Under the pieces are notes generated by a model. That model worked only from the letters and a program-made list of their open reading frames with translations, ran no database searches and was not told the DNA's origin. The position numbers were made by a program, and so were the translations under genes. Shown here in pieces: positions 18,587 through 27,360 of a stretch of 64,000 nucleotides of DNA. The stretch covers positions 372,001-436,000 of the forward strand of contig JACKMK010000003.1 in assembly GCA_024235395.1 (NCBI GenBank). Direction: 5' to 3'. Positions within the stretch are counted from its first letter, which is position 1; every line of letters starts with the position of its first letter. Source of the stretch: Chromatiaceae bacterium (GTDB taxonomy: Bacteria > Pseudomonadota > Gammaproteobacteria > Chromatiales > Chromatiaceae).

Positions 18587-18605
18587 GACCGGCACATTGC
18601 CGGTC
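18587..18605 (+). terminator. Weak stem-loop after the phospholipase gene
   Basis: GACCGGC (18587-18593) and GCCGGTC (18599-18605) pair across a 5-nt loop 17 nt after the stop. No T-run follows, so termination is only possible. Confidence 0.3.
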
Positions 18606-18751
18606 GGCCTGGCTGGAGCCGGTCAAAGACCGCCGGTTTCGGCGAAAAGCCGCCCAACCACCACCGTCATGTCCGGTCCAGGTTCAGGGGGTCCGATACG
18701 ACGACAGGTCCATCCAGTCGCCCGTGAGGCGATCCTTCCCGCGTTTCAGCT

Positions 18752-19117
18752 CTACCTGACCGGCTTCATCAGCGCCCTGCTGCCGGGTAGATGTTTTTCA
18801 CCCCAGTGGACCATGGCTTTCAACACCGGCCCCAGGTCTCTACCCTTCGCGGTAAGGGCGTACTCGAAGCGCACGGGATGCATCTGGTAGGGCCTCTTTT
18901 CGACAATCTCGTATTCGACCAACCGCCGCAGCCGATCTGCCAGGATATTGGTGGGGATCTTCTCCGGCGACTCCTGAAACTCACTGTAGGTCTTCTTGCC
19001 GGCAAACAGGTCCCTCACCACCAACAGGGTCCACTTGTCGCCGAAAATGTCCAATCCCGATGCGACCGGGCATGGCGACCTGTTGAACTCAGAGGCCTTG
19101 TCGCGGTTTTTTGCCAT
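18752..19117 (-). CDS. HxlR-family transcriptional regulator
   Basis: 121 residues. The HxlR pattern is complete: CPVASGLDIFGDKWTLLVVRDLFAGKKTYSEFQ (winged helix entry), IPTNILADRLRRLVEYEIVEKRPYQ (recognition helix and wing) and YALTAKGRDLGPVLKAMVHWGEKHLP (dimer helix). Cys16, in SPCPV, sits where thiol-sensing HxlR proteins carry their reactive cysteine, so it may sense aldehydes, quinones or disulfide stress. It is divergent from the hydrolase/SDR operon with two near-identical palindromes between them, which are its likely operators. Confidence 0.92.
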   Translation of the reverse strand: MAKNRDKASEFNRSPCPVASGLDIFGDKWTLLVVRDLFAGKKTYSEFQESPEKIPTNILADRLRRLVEYEIVEKRPYQMHPVRFEYALTAKGRDLGPVLKAMVHWGEKHLPGSRALMKPVR

Positions 19118-19140
19118 GGTTCGAGGCTAGCATGCCGCCT

Positions 19141-19202
19141 GGTCACTTGCTATTCACAAGTGACCACTCTATGCTCTGGTCACTTGCAATACGCAAGTGA
19201 CT
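19141..19202. promoter_or_regulatory. Two tandem palindromic operators for the HxlR regulator
   Basis: Site 1 (19141-19165) is GGTCACTTG - 7 nt - CAAGTGACC, a perfect 9-bp inverted repeat. Site 2 (19178-19202) is GGTCACTTG - 7 nt - CAAGTGACT, matching in 8 of 9 pairs. Their centres are 37 bp apart in the 101-bp gap between the divergent HxlR gene (start 19117) and hydrolase gene (start 19219). The spacing suits two dimers controlling both promoters. Confidence 0.82.
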
Positions 19203-19218
19203 GGCAAGGAAGACGAAT

Positions 19219-20247
19219 ATGATCCGGACGACACCCGGGGCCTGGATTGTCGCCTGCCTGCTTGCCGCAGCACTGCTGCTGCAGGGTTGTGCAACGGTCG
19301 ACCGCAGCGGCTTCTTCAATTCGTACGACGAGGCGTACCGCGCAAAAGTGGATTTCACCACCCACAGTGTGCGGCGCGGCAGCTTCATGCTCCACGTCCG
19401 CGAATACGGCGGGAAGACCCGGAAACCGACGTTGGTGATGCTGCATGGCTTTCCGGACAGCATGCACCTCTATGACCGGCTGGTGCCGTGGCTCGCACCA
19501 GATCGTCATGTCATCACGTTCGATTTTCTCGGCTGGGGGGATTCGGACAAGCCCTCGGGACACCGCTACGACGTGGCCAGCCTGCGCCGTGACCTGGAGG
19601 CGGTGATCGCCCATTTCGGACTGACGCAGGTGGTGCTCGTCGTACATGACGCATCCGGCCAACCGGGAATCGACTGGTCGCTGGACAATCCCGAAAAGAC
19701 TGCGGGGCTGGTGCTGTTGAACACCTACTACGGCCCTTCGCCGACCCTGAAGGCCCCGGAAGCGATCGCCCGTTTTTCCACGCCGGGCATCCGTCGCGAC
19801 CTCAGTGTGTGGGCCACCAGCCATTTCGATGCCTTGTGGCTGCACGGCTACGACGAGCAGATGGCCAGGTTCATCAGTAGCGAGGAACTGCGGGAGCCTT
19901 TTCAGAAGCTGCTTGGCCATCAGTCGCTGAAGATTCGTCCCGCCTTTTTTGGATTGAATCGGGTGCTGCGCGACGAGATCGAGCGGCGGAGGTTCATGGC
20001 GACCCGGCTCGGCACGCTGAAGACACCGGTACGCATCATCTTCGGAAACGACGACCCTTATCTCAACCCGGGTGTCGCAAAGGACCTGCATGCGTTGTTC
20101 CCACAGTCCGAACTGCACCTGCTCGACAATGCCGGGCACTTTGTACAGGTCGACAAACCCGTGGCCGTAGCAGCACTGCTGCGGGACTTTCCACCACCCG
20201 CAAAGATCCCTTCACGACAAACAGGTGAACACCATGCAGTCGATTGA
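19219..20247 (+). CDS. Alpha/beta-hydrolase lipoprotein (haloalkane dehalogenase / epoxide hydrolase type)
   Basis: 342 residues. A lipobox LLQGC puts the lipid-modified Cys at 24. The fold is clear: LVMLHGFPDSMHLYDRLVPWL (oxyanion HGFP), FDFLGWGDSDKP, nucleophile loop VVHDASGQPG with Asp144, FGNDDPYLNP as acid loop and NAGHFVQVDKP with the catalytic His. An Asp nucleophile points to dehalogenase or epoxide-hydrolase chemistry rather than esterase chemistry, on an unknown substrate at the membrane surface. It overlaps the SDR gene by 14 nt and lies under the two HxlR operators. Confidence 0.88.
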   Translation: MIRTTPGAWIVACLLAAALLLQGCATVDRSGFFNSYDEAYRAKVDFTTHSVRRGSFMLHVREYGGKTRKPTLVMLHGFPDSMHLYDRLVPWLAPDRHVITFDFLGWGDSDKPSGHRYDVASLRRDLEAVIAHFGLTQVVLVVHDASGQPGIDWSLDNPEKTAGLVLLNTYYGPSPTLKAPEAIARFSTPGIRRDLSVWATSHFDALWLHGYDEQMARFISSEELREPFQKLLGHQSLKIRPAFFGLNRVLRDEIERRRFMATRLGTLKTPVRIIFGNDDPYLNPGVAKDLHALFPQSELHLLDNAGHFVQVDKPVAVAALLRDFPPPAKIPSRQTGEHHAVD

Positions 20248-21052
20248 TAACGCAACCGTCCTGGTTACGGGCGGTTCCAAGGGTATAGGGCTCGCCATCG
20301 CGGAAGAGTTCGCCAGCCATGGACATGACCTGATACTGGTGGCCCGCGGCCGGGAAGAACTCGATCGCGCAGCCAGGGGCATCCAGCGCAAGAACAAGGT
20401 GAAGGTCACCGTCTTCGCGATGGACCTGGCCGAGGGCAATGCGCCTCAAAGGTTGTTCGAACAGGTGGCACAGTCCGGTGCCTCCGTCGATATCCTGGTC
20501 AACGACGCAGGCGTGGGCATGAGCGGGGACTTCGCCAAGGGCGACTATCGGCGCATGACGAAGATGCTCAAGCTCAACATGCTTGCATTGGCGCAACTTA
20601 CCCATCTGTTTCTGCAGCCGATGCTGGAACGCAAGCGCGGACGCATCCTGAACATTGGCTCGATCGTGGCCTATTTCGCCGGTGCCCCCAACTGGTCGGC
20701 CTATGTGGCCAGCAAACACTTTGTGCGTTCATTCAGTAAAGGTTTGTCGCATGAACTGAAGGGTTCCGGAGTTGCTGCGACTGTCGTCTCGCCCGGCGCT
20801 ACGGCAACGGATTTTGTACAAACGGCAGACACCGCCGATATGCGGGCCTATCAGGCTTCCAAAGGTCCGTCCGTCAAGCAGATTGCCGAAGTGGCCTATC
20901 GGGCATGCCAGGGCGGAAAAGCATCGGCTATCCCGGGCATGTTCAACCGATTGCTGGCGTTTCTTGGCGAACTGCATCCTCGCCACATTGCTTTCGAGGT
21001 ATTCGCGTTTCTGTCGAGGAAAAAGACTCGCGGTTCCAGTCTTGTCCGATGA
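20234..21052 (+). CDS. Short-chain dehydrogenase/reductase (SDR)
   Basis: 272 residues from the ATG at 20234 (AGGTGA upstream); a GTG three codons earlier is less well spaced. Cofactor motif TGGSKGIG (12-19), NDAG at 90-93 and the Ser143/Tyr157/Lys161 triad with YVASK are all present. The basic residue in ARGREELDRAAR after strand 2 suggests NADP(H). It overlaps the hydrolase lipoprotein gene, so the pair is probably one operon under HxlR control, fitting a small detoxification route in which a carbonyl or alcohol product is interconverted. Confidence 0.9.
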   Translation: MQSIDNATVLVTGGSKGIGLAIAEEFASHGHDLILVARGREELDRAARGIQRKNKVKVTVFAMDLAEGNAPQRLFEQVAQSGASVDILVNDAGVGMSGDFAKGDYRRMTKMLKLNMLALAQLTHLFLQPMLERKRGRILNIGSIVAYFAGAPNWSAYVASKHFVRSFSKGLSHELKGSGVAATVVSPGATATDFVQTADTADMRAYQASKGPSVKQIAEVAYRACQGGKASAIPGMFNRLLAFLGELHPRHIAFEVFAFLSRKKTRGSSLVR

Positions 21053-21242
21053 TCTGAGACGTCTCCGGTTGATACAAGAACAAGCCATCGCATGGCTCGA
21101 TGTGATGGCCAGAGTCCGGATGCTCTCCACGTACGGCGGAACCCTGCAAAGTCGATCGAACGAGGCAACCGACACCATCTGGATTGGTGTCGATGCCGGC
21201 GCTGTCTCTGTTCCCTTCTCTCTCCGGCCTCAAGCGTTATCG

Positions 21243-22382
21243 TCAGAACTCGCCTGTGGCACCGGACGCCATGATAGACAGCATGCTTCGGTTGATTCTG
21301 ACTGCGGTCTCGACCACGTCCGGTGGTAGCAGCGAGCTGTCGACCATGATGTCGAGATTGAACATCACCAGCCACAGCTTGCTCTGGGCGTCCTCGACGA
21401 TCGCGATGCGGCACGGCATGTATCCTGCAAAGATCGGGTTCGCATTGATCAGCGTATGCGAATCCGAAGGGGAGCAGAACTGCAGCACGGTCAGGTAACG
21501 GGCGTTGATTCCGCGTGACCGCTGCTCACTGGAAATGTGCTGTTCCCCGACAACGCGCAGGTTGAGATCGTAAGCGCGAGACCTCATGGCACTGATTGCT
21601 TCGTCGACGGTGACGGTTGACGAGATCGGCATCTTCGCCATCGTCTGGCGGATATCGACGATCTGCATCACCGAATTGTCGAACGCTGTGGGGCGATCCG
21701 CTTCCGGAGTGGGCTTTTTCCGCGCCACCGCAGGTTCAAAGCGGAAGCCGGGCTTGAAGCGCTGATTATCCAGTGTTGCGACGAAGGCGAGGATATCCGT
21801 CAGATCCTGCGGCGAGTAGTCGTCGAAGGTTTCATCTTCGGGATCATTGTCGTGATGACGCTTTCTCTCCTTGAAAAGCTCGATCGTCGACTGAAGGTAT
21901 TCATGTTGCTGGCCAGCCAGAGGAGGGGCGTCCTTACGCTCTATTCCAAAGCCGTCCTTGCCGTGACAGGTCTTGCAGTCGTCCATGAAGAGGTCCTCAC
22001 CGGCCTCCACGGAACCCGTTCGCATCTCGATGTTGAACGCCGGGTCCTGGCTCAGTCCTATCGTTGACAGGTACGCAGAGATGTCTTCGATATCGCTCTC
22101 ACTCATCTTGTCCATGCCGGTGGTGCGCATCATCAACGGATCCATTCGAACGTGATTCTTGAAATCGCCAATTGCTTTACGCAGATACCATTCAGGCAGG
22201 TCTGCCAACCGGGGCGCCAGCATGCTGGGCGTACCCTGTCCGAACATGCCGTGGCAGAAGGCACAGACACCGTTGATACGTTCACCGTTGGCGAGGTTGG
22301 CCGCGGATGCAGCGATAGACGCGGAAGAGAGCAGTAGTGCGGCAAACACGATCTCGACCGAAGGCATACCTGGAAGGCGCAT
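21243..22382 (-). CDS. Di-haem cytochrome c (c4-like) fused to a DUF302-type domain
   Basis: 379 residues; AAAGGAG 8 nt before the ATG at 22382. A signal peptide (IVFAALLLSSASIAASA) leads to two c-type haem motifs, CAFCH (40-44) and CKTCH (136-140), each in a c4-like half with candidate axial Met residues (PLMMRTTGM). Residues ~245-345 (MAKMPISSTVTVDEAISAMRSRAYDLNLRVVGEQHIS...FCSPSDSHTLINANPIFAGYMPCRIAIVED) match the DUF302 pattern, a domain usually found alone and sometimes linked to haem or thiosulfate proteins. The product should be periplasmic. An isolated palindrome at 22455-22470 may control it. Confidence 0.85.
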   Translation of the reverse strand: MRLPGMPSVEIVFAALLLSSASIAASAANLANGERINGVCAFCHGMFGQGTPSMLAPRLADLPEWYLRKAIGDFKNHVRMDPLMMRTTGMDKMSESDIEDISAYLSTIGLSQDPAFNIEMRTGSVEAGEDLFMDDCKTCHGKDGFGIERKDAPPLAGQQHEYLQSTIELFKERKRHHDNDPEDETFDDYSPQDLTDILAFVATLDNQRFKPGFRFEPAVARKKPTPEADRPTAFDNSVMQIVDIRQTMAKMPISSTVTVDEAISAMRSRAYDLNLRVVGEQHISSEQRSRGINARYLTVLQFCSPSDSHTLINANPIFAGYMPCRIAIVEDAQSKLWLVMFNLDIMVDSSLLPPDVVETAVRINRSMLSIMASGATGEF

Positions 22383-22454
22383 GGTGTGGCTCCTTTGTTA
22401 TTGTCGTGTTCGACGAGTGTAGACGTTCGGTACTGGCAACCAGGGCAGCACGCA

Positions 22455-22470
22455 TTCTCAATATTGAGAA
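22455..22470. promoter_or_regulatory. Perfect 16-bp palindrome, probable operator
   Basis: TTCTCAATATTGAGAA is uninterrupted and sits 73 bp before the cytochrome-DUF302 start (22382, minus) and 174 bp before the chemoreceptor start (22644, plus). The AT-rich site stands out in this GC-rich DNA. The binding protein is unknown; no regulator is encoded beside it. Confidence 0.5.
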
Positions 22471-22643
22471 AAGATGGCTCACGTCTGGCTGCAAACTGCA
22501 ACGTCCGGCGCCCGCTTGAGGCGCCCTACCGCAAACCCGCCCAAAAGCTTAGGTCTATCGGATGCATGCCGATGAAGCAGGTGCATGCGGCCGGCGCCCA
22601 CAGCAGCAAACACGCGCCCTACACACTTCTGTGAGACCAAACC

Positions 22644-25163
22644 ATGTCTTGGATGCGCAATCTAGTGAACAAAGAACTGCTTCTCATCGTCGCCGGGTTC
22701 GGTATCGTGTTTTCGTATCTGCTGCATTGGCATGTTCATGAGCGGGAGGCCCTCACTCAACGCTTCATCGATGACCAGCTCGTGGTCGTCAACGAAAAGC
22801 GCGAAGGGGTCGAGACCGCTCTGACCAGCGTCTACGAGAACCTGCGAACCGTCACGCTGCTACCCAGCGTCAAAGCGATCCCGGGAGGCAACCGGCAAGG
22901 GGAAGAGGAGGACATCATCGCCAGCGGCCGATTCAGCGTCGACGCGATGGCCACTGTGCAGCAGATCTACAATAACCTCGCCGCGCGAGTAAATGTTTCC
23001 GAGGTCTATGCAGTGATCGACGGACTCGATGCAAGCAAAGGCGAGACTCCGTTCTTCATGATCGACACCCTGGTCTTCGGCGATGGTGTCTCCGACGAGG
23101 CGGAAGCACCCAAGCCCGCTGATTTTCCCGAGGAAGCGGAGGAGGAAGAATACGACTACTTTCCACGTCAGACCGCGGCGATCCGTGCCGCCCACCCGCG
23201 GTTCGATTTTGAAGCGATCGACGACATACCGGCCTTCGCCTCGCCACTTATGCGCACCTGTGACAATTCGCAGTACCGGTCGGAGTCCAGGGATAACGTC
23301 AAGGACAGTTACGGCATCCTGTACTCAGTACCCTTCTACGACCAGGGCGGCGCATTTCGGGGAGTGATCTCGGCGATAGTGCGCGGCAACGTGTTCGAGG
23401 CGCTGTTGATGGGTGTCCCGTTCGTGCCGATCACGCAACAGGACCTGGCGGAACAGCGAAAGGCCGACTGGCAGTTGCCCGCACCTGCTCGCTTCGTCCT
23501 CAGCAACGAGCATTATGGGATTGAGATATTCGATCGGCGGCACACAGATCTTCGCGATCTGATCGCGCAGGGCGTCGAGGGCCGCAATGTGTTCCGGGTT
23601 CGGGTCGAAGTCCCCAGCGATGCACCCTGGGAGCTTACCTACTACCTGCCAGATGCGATGATCACTGAAGCGCTTGCCGAGCATGACCTGACATTCCTCA
23701 TACTCGTCATCGTCGTCGTCGCATCGCTGATCGCAGCGGCAGTCGCATCGACGCTCCTCAATCGGATACGGACCCGGCTCGGGGGAGGCACCGAACAGGT
23801 TTCCAAGGTCGTTCAGGCCGTGAGTAGCGGTGATCTCAATTTTGACATCGGCTCCGGGTATCCCCCGTCGAGCGTCTTGGGAAGCATGCAGGCGATGGTC
23901 GATGACCTCTCCGGGCACATGCGGGCAATCGAATTCGAGAGCAAGCAGATCGCGCAGTCGTCCTACCAGATCCGCGACATATCAAAGGAGATCGTCGAGG
24001 TCTCGGAGCATGAGAAGCAGCACTCCGAAGTGGTCGCCGAAGCCATGTCGGCGCTCGCTAGTACGATGCAACTGGTACAGGAAATATCCAACAATGTCCG
24101 TACGCGTGCCGACGAGGCCCATGAAACGGCGAAAGTAGGCACCACTGCTGTGCAAAACAATATTGCCGAGTTGCAGACTGTGCTCGCAGACGTGGTTGTC
24201 GCGGAAGAGAAGATCGGCAAGTTGGACTTGGCCAATAAACAGATTCAAGCCATCGTCAAGACGATTTCCGAGATCACCGGCAAGACCAGCATGCTGGCAC
24301 TCAACGCTGCGATCGAGGCCGCACGGGCCGGTGAGTCCGGCCGCGGCTTCGCCGTTGTCGCCGACGAGGTGCGCAAGTTGGCGACACACGCGGCTGCAGC
24401 GACCAATGAAATATCGGGAATAATCGAAGACCTGAACAACCTCGTCGCGGAGAATATTCACGCCATGCAACGCGTCGGGGAACGAACGCGTGCAAGCGTG
24501 GAACGTGCGCAGGACAGCAGTATCGCAATCGACAACATCGGCAGGGTGATCGATGCAAATACCAGTGCGGCTCATCAGATATCCGTGGTCAGCGAAGAAC
24601 AGAAGGAAAAGGTGCAGGCGCTACACAACAGCATTGGTGAGTTGATCGAGGTCTTGCGGAAAAACGCGCTCAAAGTGCACACCACCGGAGCGATCAGCAA
24701 CGACCTCTATCAGGTCACGGAACGGCTACGCAAACTGCTCCACCACTTCCACTTCGACAAGTCGCAGATCTCGATGGCCGAGCTCAACGAGCATCGGCAT
24801 GTGCCACGCTACCCGAACCACCTCCTGGTGCATGTCGATGACCACGGCGTGCAACGCGAGGCATTGACGGCCGATATGAGTCTGACAGGGATACGCTTGC
24901 GAGTGCCGATCCCGCTCCAGTACCGCGAAGGCGATCTAATGACGATGAGGATAATGACGCCGCTCGACGATCAGCACCAGCGCGTCTGCGGTAAACCGAT
25001 TGCGATTGAGGGACGCATCGTCTGGCGCCGCACGGTCGATCTGGAAGGTATTTACTACGGTGTCGAGTTTCTTTCGATCGGCGCGGATCAACGCGGCTGC
25101 CTCGAAGCATGCTTCGAGTACTTCAACCAACATCCTGTGTACCACGGCGGAGGCGGCAGTTGA
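22644..25163 (+). CDS. Methyl-accepting chemotaxis-type receptor with C-terminal PilZ domain
   Basis: 839 residues. TM1 ~12-30, a ~315-residue periplasmic sensor containing an acidic stretch (EEAEEEEYDY), and TM2 ~350-372 (LTFLILVIVVVASLIAAAVAS). The signalling hairpin is canonical at ~541-585 (ISEITGKTSMLALNAAIEAA then GESGRGFAVVADEVRKLA). Residues ~716-825 are a PilZ domain: RHVPRYP supplies the arginine motif and TADMSLTGIRLRV the (D/N)xSxxG c-di-GMP motif. It should pass a periplasmic signal to CheA-type kinases or a non-chemotaxis pathway, with c-di-GMP feedback. Neighbouring cytochrome genes hint at redox-related sensing, which is inference. Confidence 0.9.
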   Translation: MSWMRNLVNKELLLIVAGFGIVFSYLLHWHVHEREALTQRFIDDQLVVVNEKREGVETALTSVYENLRTVTLLPSVKAIPGGNRQGEEEDIIASGRFSVDAMATVQQIYNNLAARVNVSEVYAVIDGLDASKGETPFFMIDTLVFGDGVSDEAEAPKPADFPEEAEEEEYDYFPRQTAAIRAAHPRFDFEAIDDIPAFASPLMRTCDNSQYRSESRDNVKDSYGILYSVPFYDQGGAFRGVISAIVRGNVFEALLMGVPFVPITQQDLAEQRKADWQLPAPARFVLSNEHYGIEIFDRRHTDLRDLIAQGVEGRNVFRVRVEVPSDAPWELTYYLPDAMITEALAEHDLTFLILVIVVVASLIAAAVASTLLNRIRTRLGGGTEQVSKVVQAVSSGDLNFDIGSGYPPSSVLGSMQAMVDDLSGHMRAIEFESKQIAQSSYQIRDISKEIVEVSEHEKQHSEVVAEAMSALASTMQLVQEISNNVRTRADEAHETAKVGTTAVQNNIAELQTVLADVVVAEEKIGKLDLANKQIQAIVKTISEITGKTSMLALNAAIEAARAGESGRGFAVVADEVRKLATHAAAATNEISGIIEDLNNLVAENIHAMQRVGERTRASVERAQDSSIAIDNIGRVIDANTSAAHQISVVSEEQKEKVQALHNSIGELIEVLRKNALKVHTTGAISNDLYQVTERLRKLLHHFHFDKSQISMAELNEHRHVPRYPNHLLVHVDDHGVQREALTADMSLTGIRLRVPIPLQYREGDLMTMRIMTPLDDQHQRVCGKPIAIEGRIVWRRTVDLEGIYYGVEFLSIGADQRGCLEACFEYFNQHPVYHGGGGS

Positions 25164-25705
25164 CCGGGTATTCTCGGGTCCGAGGTGGTCGTCAGCACAT
25201 GTTGGGTTCGATACCATCGCTACCCACGGATCACGGAGACATTGGTCCGCGTGTCCTGTCAAACTCAGGCCGCCCCTGAACCTCCCGGGTTTCCTGGATA
25301 TTCAGCGTCACGCAGCGGACAAGAAAGCGGTTGCACACAGCCTCATACCGGCGTCAGTACGCGCGAGTCGTGACTGGGCGGCTTGCCATGATCGGGCCTG
25401 ACACTTCAGCGCTCGGCACTCACTCCAAACGCCTTGCGAAGGCGGACCTGGACTACAAGCGATAGAAACTGCCACCCAGCCGCTGCAAGCGGGCCAAGGT
25501 CGTCCATCTACTCGATATCTGCTTGGTGGATTCTTCACAAAGACTTTCGCCGGACAGGTTGCCAACGGATGGCCTGCCCACCGCCTCCATGGAGAACACG
25601 CGCGCCGATGCGATCTAATGACGAGAGGACAAAAGGAGTATTCTTGGGTCAATCCGCGGCCGACCCGGATCCACCAAGCCATTCAAGCAGACGGGGAGAA
25701 TCACG
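25164..25705. other. 542-bp stretch without a supported gene
   Basis: Between the chemoreceptor and the di-haem cytochrome. Short ORFs occur on both strands, but none has both a ribosome site and protein-like composition. It should carry the promoter of the cytochrome gene; no clear hairpin or box was found. Confidence 0.5.
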
Positions 25706-26311
25706 TTGCTCGGAGCGATACACAGGCAGGCGTTTCAAATCCTGTTGAGCGTCGGTTTGCTGCTACCCGGGACTTCGCATTCAGATTCTCTGTATTCCTC
25801 CTGCGCCGGTTGTCATGGCACTGATGGGAACAGTCAGTCGACACACATGCCCAGCATACGGGGCCTGAATTTCGCATATTTCTACGCCGCCATGCAGGCC
25901 TTCAGAAAAGATCGGCGCCCCTCGACAATCATGGGGCGGATTGCCAAGGGTTACAGAAGCGGCCAACTGCAGCGCATGGCGCTGCACTTCGGCAGTACGC
26001 CTTGGACCGGGGTGCAGGGCGCATTCGACGAGGAACTGGCGAAGCAGGGAAAGGTGCTGCATGACAAGTATTGCGAGAAGTGCCACGAACAGAACGGCCA
26101 TTTTCAGGACAGGGATACGCCACCGATAGCGGGGCAGGCGAAGGGCTACCTCTACTACCAGATGATCGACTACCGGGGATCTTCGAAAGATCTGCCGAGG
26201 CCGCCCATCATGCAGGAGCGATTGGAAAAGCTTTCTGACGGTGATCTGCTGGCCTTGGCTGAGTTCTATGCAAGCAATCCACTACCGGGCGGTACGTCGG
26301 ACGGCAAATGA
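25706..26311 (+). CDS. Di-haem c-type cytochrome, c4 / flavocytochrome-subunit-like
   Basis: 201 residues from a TTG with GGGGAG upstream. A signal peptide (QILLSVGLLLPGTSHS) precedes two haem motifs, CAGCH (33-37) and CEKCH (123-127), in two similar halves (GLNFAYFYAAMQAFRKDRRPSTIMGRIAKGYRSGQLQRMA; PPIAGQAKGYLYYQMIDYRGSSKDLPRPPIM) of the cytochrome c4 / sulfide dehydrogenase cytochrome-subunit type. It would carry electrons in the periplasm. No flavoprotein partner lies beside it. It is convergent with the cytochrome c peroxidase gene, sharing the terminator at 26313-26336. Confidence 0.88.
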   Translation: MLGAIHRQAFQILLSVGLLLPGTSHSDSLYSSCAGCHGTDGNSQSTHMPSIRGLNFAYFYAAMQAFRKDRRPSTIMGRIAKGYRSGQLQRMALHFGSTPWTGVQGAFDEELAKQGKVLHDKYCEKCHEQNGHFQDRDTPPIAGQAKGYLYYQMIDYRGSSKDLPRPPIMQERLEKLSDGDLLALAEFYASNPLPGGTSDGK

Positions 26312-26312
26312 G

Positions 26313-26336
26313 AAAGGCCGGTTTTCACCGGCCTTT
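26313..26336. terminator. Bidirectional intrinsic terminator
   Basis: AAAGGCCGG (26313-26321) pairs perfectly with CCGGCCTTT (26328-26336) across TTTTCA, between the stops of convergent genes at 26311 (+) and 26359 (-). The flanking T and A runs let it work in both directions. Confidence 0.85.
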
Positions 26337-26358
26337 CTGTTTCACCACTGCCTGTAGA

Positions 26359-27360
26359 TTATTTCGCCCACGGATTCGGCAGTGGGGTCTTCTCGGAAGA
26401 CGGCGGCAGTATCGGCAGTGCAAAACTCGGCTGATCGCCCGTCATGGACTTGAGGAAGGCCACGATCTGGGCATTCTCCTGGTCGGTGAACTTCTTGCCG
26501 AGCTGCAGGCGGCCCATGATGTCGACAGCCTCGGTGAGTGTCTCGGCCTCACCGTCGTGGAAGTAGGGGTAGGTCATTTCCACGTTGCGCAAGGTCGGTA
26601 CCTTGAACTTGAAGCGGTCTGCATCTTTACCGGTCACAGCCACCAGGCCTTCAGCTGGGCTGGTGCTCTTGTACGGCTCGACGATACCCATCTTCTGGAA
26701 GGTATTTCCACCCGCCGCAGAACCGTTGTGGCAGGCGGTGCAGCCGCTGTCCTTGAACAGCTTGTAGCCGGCCTGCTCATCGGCGGTCAGCGCATCCTTG
26801 TCACCCAGCAACCATTTGTCGAAGGGAGAGTTCGGGGTCACCAGCGTCTTCTCGAATTCTGCGATGGCATCGGTGACCATATCGATATCTACGTCATCAC
26901 TGCCGAAGACCAGCTTGAACTCGTTCACGTAACCCGGGATCGACTTCAACAGCTGCACCGCCAAGGTGTGAGTGAAAGCCATCTCGCCGGGATTGGCAAT
27001 GGGTCCACCGGCCTGTGCTTTCAAGTCAGCCGCACGGCCGTCCCAGAACTGCGCCACGTTGAGACTGGAGTTGAGGACGGTGGGGGCATTGATGGGGCCC
27101 TGCTGCCAGTGGTCACCGATCGAGGTTTTGAGGTTGTCGGTACCGCCCATGCTCAGGTTGTGACAGGAGTTGCAGGAGATGAAGCCGGATTTGGATAACC
27201 GCGGGTCGAAGTACAGTTTTTTGCCCAGCTCCGCTTGGGCCAGGTTGATTTCCTGTGCCGGGCGGATCGGGGTAATCGGTTCTTCGGCCAAGGCAGCGCC
27301 GCCGCCCAGGGTCGCAGCGCCGATCAGGCTAATCGAGATTGCACGCTTCAACGGATTCAT
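26359..27360 (-). CDS. Di-haem cytochrome c peroxidase
   Basis: 333 residues from the ATG at 27360 (GAGGGAA upstream); the longer frame adds 29 unlikely residues. A signal peptide (RAISISLIGAATLGGGAALA) precedes CNSCH (63-67) with the family pattern LYFDPRLSKSGFISCNSCHN, then the second haem motif CTACH (207-211). AQFWDGRAADLKAQAGGPI and PTLRNVEMTYPYFHDG are typical of the CcpA/MauG peroxidase family. It reduces H2O2 in the periplasm using electrons from small cytochromes, which the adjacent di-haem cytochrome could supply. Confidence 0.95.
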   Translation of the reverse strand: MNPLKRAISISLIGAATLGGGAALAEEPITPIRPAQEINLAQAELGKKLYFDPRLSKSGFISCNSCHNLSMGGTDNLKTSIGDHWQQGPINAPTVLNSSLNVAQFWDGRAADLKAQAGGPIANPGEMAFTHTLAVQLLKSIPGYVNEFKLVFGSDDVDIDMVTDAIAEFEKTLVTPNSPFDKWLLGDKDALTADEQAGYKLFKDSGCTACHNGSAAGGNTFQKMGIVEPYKSTSPAEGLVAVTGKDADRFKFKVPTLRNVEMTYPYFHDGEAETLTEAVDIMGRLQLGKKFTDQENAQIVAFLKSMTGDQPSFALPILPPSSEKTPLPNPWAK

